Shown piece after piece: positions 4,731 through 9,648 of a stretch of 9,648 bases of DNA; the stretch's first letter is position 1; each line of letters starts with the position of its first letter. A program made the translations under genes and the position numbers. The notes beneath the pieces were generated by a model. The model had not been told where the DNA came from, made no database searches, and saw nothing but the letters and a program-made list of their open reading frames with translations. This DNA is from Rhodobacterales bacterium (GTDB taxonomy: Bacteria > Pseudomonadota > Alphaproteobacteria > Rhodobacterales > Rhodobacteraceae), in assembly GCA_025357355.1 (NCBI GenBank), contig JANXPK010000310.1, positions 1 to 9,648 on the forward strand, read 5' to 3'.

Positions 4731-6280
4731 CTGCTTTTGGAATGGCCAGGGCATGAGATCGTCGATACGCGAGGCCGGATGCTGGTTGGCGGTGGCGGTC
4801 AGGGTTGCGCGCAGGCAGGCGTAAGGGTCGACGGCGTTCAGTTTGCAGGTTTCAAAGAGCGAAGCCATGCGAGCCCAGGTGTGGCCGGCCTCGTCATGGC
4901 CCGCGAAGAGCGCGTTTTTCGATTGAGGGTTATGGGTCGGATGGGGTTTTCGACCGGGTTGGTGTCCATCTCGACCCGGCCATCAGTCAGGAAGATTTGC
5001 AGGCCATCCCAGCGCCGATGGATGTAGGCGAGCTTCTCACCGAGGCGGGATTTGGCGGAGGTCGGGAGGATCAGAAAACGATCTGGGAGATCGTTTTCCC
5101 GAACGACGCTGCGTTGCTTGGACAGCCAGAGGCGGAAGTCGGCGACCAACGGGGCGGAGTGCTTCGGGCGGACAGCGAGGCGCTCATCGGGGCGATTACC
5201 CCGGATCTTGGCCTCGATCTTGTAGATTTCCGCGATGCGACGCAGGCCCTCGGCGGCGATTTCGGAGCCATCCTTTTGGTAGATGTCATGCAGCTTGCGG
5301 CGTGCGTGTGCCCGGCAATAGGCCAGCGTCAAAGGCATGCCGCCCACGCGCTTGGGTCCGGCCAGAGCGTCATATCCGGTATATCCGTCGACCTGCAGGA
5401 TGCCATCGAAGCCGCGCAGGATGTCCATGGCATGGCTGCCATGGCGCCCGGGTGCATAGGTGAACACGACCGCAGGCGGGTCCTCGCCGCCCCAGCCCCG
5501 ATCGTCACGCGTCAGGGCCCAGAGGTAGCCGGTCTTGGTTTTGCCTGCTCCGGGGGCCAGCACCGGGGCACGGGTCTCATCCATGAAGAGGCAGCTTGAT
5601 CGTTTCAGATGAACCAGCATCCGATCGACGAGCGGCGCCAGATGGCAGGCCGCAGTGCCGCACCAGCTTGCCAAGGTGGACCGGTCCAGATCGGCGCCAC
5701 CCCGACCGTAGATCTGGCATTGACGGTATAGTGGCAAGTGATCGGCATATTTGGAGATGGCCACATGTGCAAGCGTGCCTTCGGAGGGCAGCCCGCCTTC
5801 GATCAGCCAATGAGGCGTCTCGGCTTGGCAAACGCCAGCATCGCAACGTCGGCAGGCATAACGCGGGCGAACCGTGACGATGACCTGGAAGCGGGCCGGG
5901 ATGATGTCGGGCCGTTCGGCATGGTCTTCGCCGATCTTGACCATCTCGGTGCAGCCGCAGGGGCAGACCTTGTCCTTGGGTTCGATCACCTGTTGGATGC
6001 GCGGCAAAGGGTCTGGCAGATGGCCAAGGTTGCGCTTGGCTGTCTGTCGCCTTGTGGTGCCATCGGCATGGCGGGCGTTCAGCGCCTCACGGGCGGCTTC
6101 GGCCTCGGCGACAGCGGTCTCCAGGTCTTCGAAAGCCAGCTGACGCTCATCGGTATCCAATTGTTCGGACCGCTTGCCATAGAGCGCATGGCGCAACTCT
6201 GCGATCAGGTAATCCTGACGCTCGGTTTGGGCACGCAAGCCCGCCACTTCGGCCTGCATGGCCAGAAACTCCTCCCGCAC
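4722..6280 (-). pseudogene. tnpC: IS66 transposase TnpC, frameshifted
   Basis: The DDE transposase of the element. Residues 1-75 are a leucine-rich coiled-coil region (YLIAELRHALYGKRSEQ). The IS66 zinc-finger cysteines are in CPCGC (106-110) and CRRC (143-146). The catalytic residues are Asp234 (LFMDETRAP), Asp298 (LQVDGYTGY) and Glu444 (DTNPVENPIRP). After NRK (residue 455) the frame turns to non-family sequence and stops at 4838. A shift of one base at the A5 tract (plus-strand T5, 4915-4919) restores the family C-terminus, NALFAGHDEAGHTWAR through SRIDDLMPWPF, ending at 4722, for 519 residues. The start is uncertain: the GTG at 6280 lacks a clear ribosome binding site, and family-like sequence (PLDLDALPPA) extends upstream without an ATG in frame. 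Mutation, sequencing error or recoding are all possible. Confidence 0.88.
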
Positions 6281-6385
6281 AGCAGGCGGAAGAGCATCCA
6301 GATCAAGGGGTTGATGAGTGGGCGATGACCTGCCGGTTCATACTGCATCCCCCCACAAAAGCCCATGTTTACAAGGCGATCCGAG

Positions 6386-6739
6386 TCACTCTGTCGCCGT
6401 GGGAATGGAGGGATGCGGTGCATGGATGCGGCGCCAGTCGAGCCCGGCAAACAGCGCCTCAAACTGCACCCGCGACAGCCGCATGACACCATCGCCGACC
6501 TTCGGCCAGGCAAAGGCACCCTGTTCCAGCCGCTTGTAAATCATCACGATGCCACTGCCGTCCCAGAACAAGACTTTGACCCTGTCGCCGCGTTTGGATC
6601 GGAACACCACCATCACGCCCGCCTTCGGGGCAAAACCCAACCCGGCCTGCGCCATCGAGGCCAACCCATCATGACCCTTCCGAAAGTCTACCGGCTTCGT
6701 GGCGATCACGATCCGAACCGCCTGATCGGGGAAGATCAC
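6386..6739 (-). CDS. tnpB: IS66 accessory protein TnpB
   Basis: The 117-residue protein is the IS66 Orf2 type: an N-terminal VRIVIATKPVDFRKGHDGLA block (the conserved DxRKGxDGL motif), then VMVVFRSKRGDRVKVLFWDGSG and IYKRLEQGAFAWP. It is needed with TnpA for transposition in studied IS66 elements; its biochemical role is unclear. It starts with GTG and overlaps the tnpA stop by four bases (GTGA), so translation is probably coupled. This TnpB is unrelated to the Cas12-like RNA-guided nuclease TnpB of IS200/IS605. The frame is intact. Confidence 0.93.
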   Translation of the reverse strand: MIFPDQAVRIVIATKPVDFRKGHDGLASMAQAGLGFAPKAGVMVVFRSKRGDRVKVLFWDGSGIVMIYKRLEQGAFAWPKVGDGVMRLSRVQFEALFAGLDWRRIHAPHPSIPTATE

Positions 6740-7161
6740 AGGGCCCTCTTCAACGCAGCCACCAATGCGGCCGCACGATCCGGGCTGCAGTCTGACGCGA
6801 CATGCAGCACCGCCCCGGCGATCTCGACCCTGATCACTCCGATGTCGGCCGTCGCATTGGCCGGATCGCGTGCCTGCGCCGGTTCCAAAACGAGCGGCAC
6901 AAAAGTAGGCCCGCTACCGTCAGGCAAGACAAACTTCCCCTTCCGGGCAAGACCACCCCATTGCGAAACATGACGCGCGATCAGCCCATACTTCCGGGCA
7001 ACATCGCAAACCCGCGCCCCGCGCCCCGGGCTCTCGGCCACAATCCTTGCCTTCACATCATCTGGCCAACGCCGCCGTCCCGTCGGACCGCCCAGAACCT
7101 CAATGCGTGAAGCTCCCTTGCGACACGGGACCTCCATCCATTGCTCATTTTGGTGCTCCAC
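6736..7161 (-). CDS. tnpA: IS66 accessory protein TnpA
   Basis: The 141-residue Orf1 of the element is a helix-turn-helix protein of the IS3/IS66 OrfA type: RRRWPDDVKARIVAESPGRGARVCDVARKYGLIARHVSQW (about residues 28-67), followed by ARKGKFVLPD, a family mark. It probably binds the element ends. The GTG start at 7161 is preceded by GGGAGG at a good distance. The C-terminal part (IGVIRVEIAGAVLHVASDCSPDRAAALVAALKRAL) matches the usual tail. It is first in the tnpA-tnpB-tnpC operon. The frame is intact. Confidence 0.92.
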   Translation of the reverse strand: MEHQNEQWMEVPCRKGASRIEVLGGPTGRRRWPDDVKARIVAESPGRGARVCDVARKYGLIARHVSQWGGLARKGKFVLPDGSGPTFVPLVLEPAQARDPANATADIGVIRVEIAGAVLHVASDCSPDRAAALVAALKRAL

Positions 7162-7211
7162 TACAAACCTCCCGCAAACTCAGTTGCAGGGCGGCATGCC
7201 CGAAATCGCCT

Positions 7212-7245
7212 TAAGCCGAAACCACAGGGCACACCCACCGCTTAC
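7212..7245 (-). repeat. IS66 right inverted repeat (inside fucU)
   Basis: Read inward from 7245, the end starts GTAAGCGGTGGGTGTGCCCT, with TTTCGGC further in. The first bases after G, TAA (7244-7242), serve as the stop codon of the truncated fucU frame, and the G at 7245 completes its last ATG codon. Confidence 0.8.
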
Positions 7246-7550
7246 ATTTCAGCGCACAGCGCCTGCATCGACGCGAACAACGGCAGCATGCGGCCCGCAT
7301 CGCCGACCACTTGCATCCGTGCAACCGGGGCGGGCACGAACGTATCGAGCGGCATCAGGCTCAGGATCGCGCGGGTGGCGATCAGGATATCGCAGCCGGC
7401 CATGTCGATCAGTTTGCCGCAGGTGGTCGCCTTGGCAATCGTCGCGGCGGGGTGGTTGAGGTCGCAGATCACCAGATCGTCGCCGTGGCCCATCAGTATC
7501 ATGGCATGGACAACCTCGGCCGACAGCCGCTGGTCGACGCCTTTGAGCAT
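7242..7550 (-). pseudogene. RbsD/FucU-family sugar mutarotase, C-terminus cut off by IS66
   Basis: The protein begins MLKGVDQRLSAEVVHAM, followed by LMGHGDDLVICDLNHPAA (probable catalytic His22), AILSLMPLDTFVPAPVARMQVVGD, and ends ALCAEM at 102 residues. RbsD/FucU proteins interconvert sugar anomers (ribose, fucose) after import and are about 130-150 residues long. The lost C-terminus normally carries the conserved Tyr/Asn active-site region, so the product is probably inactive. The stop codon comes from the IS66 terminal repeat. The ATG overlaps the permease stop by one base (TAATG), showing the gene belonged to the transporter operon. The missing 3' end is not on the other side of the element, which abuts hisE, so more than simple insertion occurred. 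Confidence 0.88.
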
Positions 7551-8467
7551 TATTTCACCGCCCCTGCCGCCATGCCCTTGATGATGAACCGTTCCAGCAG
7601 CACCCCGATGATGACCAGGGGCGCGATGGCGGCACAGGACAGCGCCGCCATCGACCACCAACTGACGCCCTGGCTGCCGGTCTGGCTGGCCACCATGACG
7701 GGCAAGGTATTGGCATAGGTCGAGGTCAGCAGCGCGGCAAAGAAATACTCATTCCAGGTCAGGACCAGCGACAGGATCATTGCCGCGACCATGCCGGGCA
7801 GGGCAATGGGTAACACGATGGTCAGATAGGCGCCCCAGACCGACTGGCCGTCGACCATGGCGGCCTCTTCGAGTTCGGTCGGGATGCCCGCAAACTGGTC
7901 GCGCATGATCCAGATGACGATGGGCAGCACCGACAAGGTATAAAGCGCAATGAGGCCGACGCGGCTGTCCAGAAGGTCAAGCTCTTTGTAAAGCACCAGC
8001 ATCGGCAGGGCCAGAACCACGGGCGGAAGGATCAACTGGCTGATGAAGAAGAACGAGATGTCGGCATTCTTCATCCACAGGAACTTGTAGCTGAACCGGC
8101 TGAGCCCATAGGCCGCCAGGCTGCCCAGCGCCACGGCCAGCACCGACGAGGTGAGCGAAATGATGACCGAGTTCAGGAAACGGCGCAGGAATTCATCACG
8201 AACGGTGGAGTCTTGCCCGATGGTGTCCGGCGACAAGCCCAGCGTCTTCCAGCCCAGCCATTTCGGCATGAAGTCCCACCACGGCACCAACGAGCCCTTC
8301 ATCACGTCGGGCGCCATCTTGAACGACGTGGTGACGGTCCAGTAGATCGGGAACAGCGACAGGAACGCCCACAGAGCCAGAAGGCCATAGATCAAGGCCC
8401 GGCTGGTCCACCACTGGGCGCGGTGGGCAAGGTCGGTGCTGCTGTCACGGAAGATCTGGGTGGTCAT
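7550..8467 (-). CDS. Sugar ABC transporter permease, MalG type
   Basis: The 305-residue inner-membrane protein has about six transmembrane segments, the first at residues 25-45 (LIYGLLALWAFLSLFPIYW) and the last near 275-295. The EAA loop that docks onto the ATPase is EAAMVDGQSVWGAYLTIVLP (201-220), in the C-terminal position usual for CUT1-family importers. It is the shorter partner of the permease encoded just upstream: the upstream TAA (8470-8468) directly precedes this ATG (8467), with GAGG at the end of the upstream gene as ribosome binding site. It pairs with that permease to form the channel. The substrate (a sugar, polyol or oligosaccharide) cannot be read from the sequence; the fucU-like neighbour suggests a free monosaccharide. 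Confidence 0.93.
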   Translation of the reverse strand: MTTQIFRDSSTDLAHRAQWWTSRALIYGLLALWAFLSLFPIYWTVTTSFKMAPDVMKGSLVPWWDFMPKWLGWKTLGLSPDTIGQDSTVRDEFLRRFLNSVIISLTSSVLAVALGSLAAYGLSRFSYKFLWMKNADISFFFISQLILPPVVLALPMLVLYKELDLLDSRVGLIALYTLSVLPIVIWIMRDQFAGIPTELEEAAMVDGQSVWGAYLTIVLPIALPGMVAAMILSLVLTWNEYFFAALLTSTYANTLPVMVASQTGSQGVSWWSMAALSCAAIAPLVIIGVLLERFIIKGMAAGAVK

Positions 8468-9574
8468 TTAATACCTCGGCTGCATCCAACGCTCGGCAAG
8501 CTTCATCAGCACGGTCATCACCACGATGATGATCACAAGGTAGAACATCGCGAGCAGCGTGCCATAGCCGACATTCGAACGGTCGCGGTATTCGCGGAAG
8601 ATGAAGGAGGTAACGCTGTCAGTGGCACCGCCCGGGCCGCCTGAAGTGACGCTGATGATGATGTCGGCGAGCTTCAATTTGAAGATCAGCCGGATCAGCA
8701 CGGCGGTCACCGAGACCGGCAGCATCAGGGGGAACGTCACCTCCCAGAAGGCGCGCCAGCCGGTGGCGCCATCGACGCGCGCGGCCTCTTGCAGTTCCTT
8801 GGGGATGGCCTGCAGGCCCGCGAGGATCATGATCATCATGAACGGAATGAAGGTCCAGGCATCCATCAGCATGATGGTGATCTTGGCAGTCAAGGGATTG
8901 GAAAAGAACGACGGGCTCGGGTAGCCCAGCGTCTTGGCCAGCCGAATGACCGGACCTGCGGGCTGGATTACCAGCATCGACTTGCCGATCATCCACGACA
9001 CCGCGACCGGCGACAGCATCAGGGGCATCAGGAATGCGACCCGAAAGAACTTGCGGCCCCTGATCTCGGCATTCAGCATCAGGGCAAGGGCAAAGGCCAC
9101 GACATATTCGGGCAGGATCGCCAGCACATACCAGACCATGTTGCCCAGCGCGTTCCAGTAGAACGGGTCGTTCCACATCTGCACCAGATTGGCCAGACCG
9201 TTGAATTTGCGGCCATCCGGGGCCGAGAGGTTCCAGTCGGAAAAGGCGATGATCAGGCCGAAAAGCAGGGGAAAGACTGTCAGCGAGACGACAAAGAGCG
9301 AGGCGGGCAGCACGAATAGGATGCGCTTGCCATGTTCGCCCTTGATCAGAACCTGACCCCAGCTGAGGCAGACAGCGAACAGGATATAGGCGTAAAGGGT
9401 GGGGCGCCAGCTGGCAAAGCCAAAGTCCTGCCCGCCAAAGGATTGCAGCACTTGCAGGATCGAGACCACGACCAGAACCGCCAGTGAACCCCAGATGACC
9501 GTCCGGCCAAGGGTGATCCGGGTGGGGCCGATGTTGTCGTTGGTGACGATGTGAAGAAGGTCGCCTTCGCTCAT
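8468..9574 (-). CDS. Sugar ABC transporter permease, MalF type, with N-terminal extension
   Basis: A 368-residue permease with the EAA loop EAARVDGATGWRAFWEVTFP (263-282). The C-terminal 290 residues are a standard CUT1 permease core (FVLPASLFVVSLTVFPLLFGLIIAFSDW is its first membrane segment, about 87-114). Before it lie about 80 extra residues with two more hydrophobic segments (30-45 and 58-72), giving about eight segments in all, as in MalF, which also has extra N-terminal helices. The ATG at 9574 is preferred because GAGG precedes it; the frame also opens at a TTG at 9610, but that lies inside a hairpin repeat. The binding protein and ATPase are not in the window; the former would be expected just upstream. 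Confidence 0.92.
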   Translation of the reverse strand: MSEGDLLHIVTNDNIGPTRITLGRTVIWGSLAVLVVVSILQVLQSFGGQDFGFASWRPTLYAYILFAVCLSWGQVLIKGEHGKRILFVLPASLFVVSLTVFPLLFGLIIAFSDWNLSAPDGRKFNGLANLVQMWNDPFYWNALGNMVWYVLAILPEYVVAFALALMLNAEIRGRKFFRVAFLMPLMLSPVAVSWMIGKSMLVIQPAGPVIRLAKTLGYPSPSFFSNPLTAKITIMLMDAWTFIPFMMIMILAGLQAIPKELQEAARVDGATGWRAFWEVTFPLMLPVSVTAVLIRLIFKLKLADIIISVTSGGPGGATDSVTSFIFREYRDRSNVGYGTLLAMFYLVIIIVVMTVLMKLAERWMQPRY

Positions 9575-9600
9575 GCCCGGCCTCGGTGTTGTGTAAAAGA

Positions 9601-9648
9601 GGGTGCGCAATGAATGCGCACCCTACAGAGGTTGGCGTAGGGTGCGCA
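9601..9648. repeat. Double, overlapping hairpins with three GGGTGCGCA cores
   Basis: GGGTGCGCA (9601-9609) pairs with TGCGCACCC (9615-9623) around five bases. The same right arm, extended to TGCGCACCCTAC (9615-9626), pairs perfectly over 12 bp with GTAGGGTGCGCA (9637-9648) around ten bases. The two folds exclude each other. The motif resembles a dispersed GTAGGGTGCGCA palindrome that I recall from many proteobacterial spacers. It lies about 27-75 bases before the preferred start of the MalF-type gene and may extend past the window. Confidence 0.75.

Larger units (their letters stand above)
4693..7245 (-). mobile_element. IS66-family insertion sequence, about 2.55 kb
   Basis: The element carries the three-gene set of IS66 (tnpA, tnpB, tnpC), read on the reverse strand. 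Its ends are imperfect inverted repeats: GCAAGCGGTG-N2-TG from 4693 inward, and GTAAGCGGTGGGTG from 7245 inward, close to the GTAAGCG terminus usual for IS66. Further inside both ends carry a TTTC block. IS66 elements usually make 8-bp target duplications, but the flanks differ: AAGATATC (4685-4692) on the left and ATTTCAGC (7246-7253) on the right. Together with the truncated fucU at the right end, this suggests a deletion or recombination through the element. The tnpC frameshift and the GC instead of GT left terminus suggest a decaying copy. Confidence 0.92.

Noticed and set aside
4805..6328. Plus-strand open frames inside the IS66 element
   Set aside because: All are antisense to tnpC, whose zinc finger and DDE residues are recognisable.
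6281..6341. A second frameshift at the tnpC start: an ATG at 6341 preceded by GGGGGGA opens a short frame that one extra base near the CCCC run would join to PLDLDALPPA
   Set aside because: Possible but not supported enough; the N-terminus of IS66 TnpC varies and the GTG at 6280 could serve.
6386..6739. TnpB as an RNA-guided nuclease with an adjacent omega RNA
   Set aside because: This is the 117-residue IS66 Orf2, unrelated to the IS200/IS605 TnpB despite the name.

Overview
This is GC-rich DNA (roughly 60-65% by eye, with strongly C-ending codons) from an alphaproteobacterium, most likely of the Rhodobacterales (Rhodobacter/Paracoccus group). The basis is the histidine gene order hisB-hisH-(DUF2147, opposite strand)-hisA-hisF-hisE, the style of the proteins, and intergenic repeats of a type I associate with that order. 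The assignment is an inference.

Layout. (1) 1-330, minus strand: 5' end of an acetylxylan esterase / cephalosporin-C deacetylase gene that runs off the window. (2) 331-1700: divergent promoter, then hisB and hisH. (3) 1701-2280: an island containing the tip of an Rhs protein (RHS-associated core) with a palindromic in-frame insertion, four tandem 11-bp repeats and an inverted repeat. (4) 2281-2676, minus strand: small secreted DUF2147 protein. (5) 2801-4686: hisA, hisF, hisE. (6) 4693-7245: complete but apparently decayed IS66-family element (tnpA, tnpB, frameshifted tnpC). (7) 7242-9648, minus strand: end of a sugar ABC-transporter operon (two MalF/MalG-type permeases) and an RbsD/FucU-type mutarotase gene cut short by the IS66 end, with a double hairpin at the window edge.

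How the genes work together. HisE removes pyrophosphate from PR-ATP. HisA isomerises ProFAR to PRFAR. HisH and HisF form the glutamine-dependent synthase that makes IGP and AICAR. HisB dehydrates IGP. hisG, hisI, hisC and hisD are not in the window. The permease genes supply the membrane channel of a sugar importer; its binding protein and ATPase must lie outside.

The points most worth a second look are: the four-unit, exactly 11-bp-phased TGTAG array beside a dyad in a convergent spacer; the 12-bp-stem palindrome inserted in frame in the Rhs remnant; the IS66 copy without a target duplication, which joins two unrelated loci and supplies a stop codon to fucU; the A5-tract frameshift just after the last catalytic residue of tnpC; and two mutually exclusive hairpins upstream of the permease genes. 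I found no clear new defence or biosynthetic system, CRISPR array, tRNA or rRNA.
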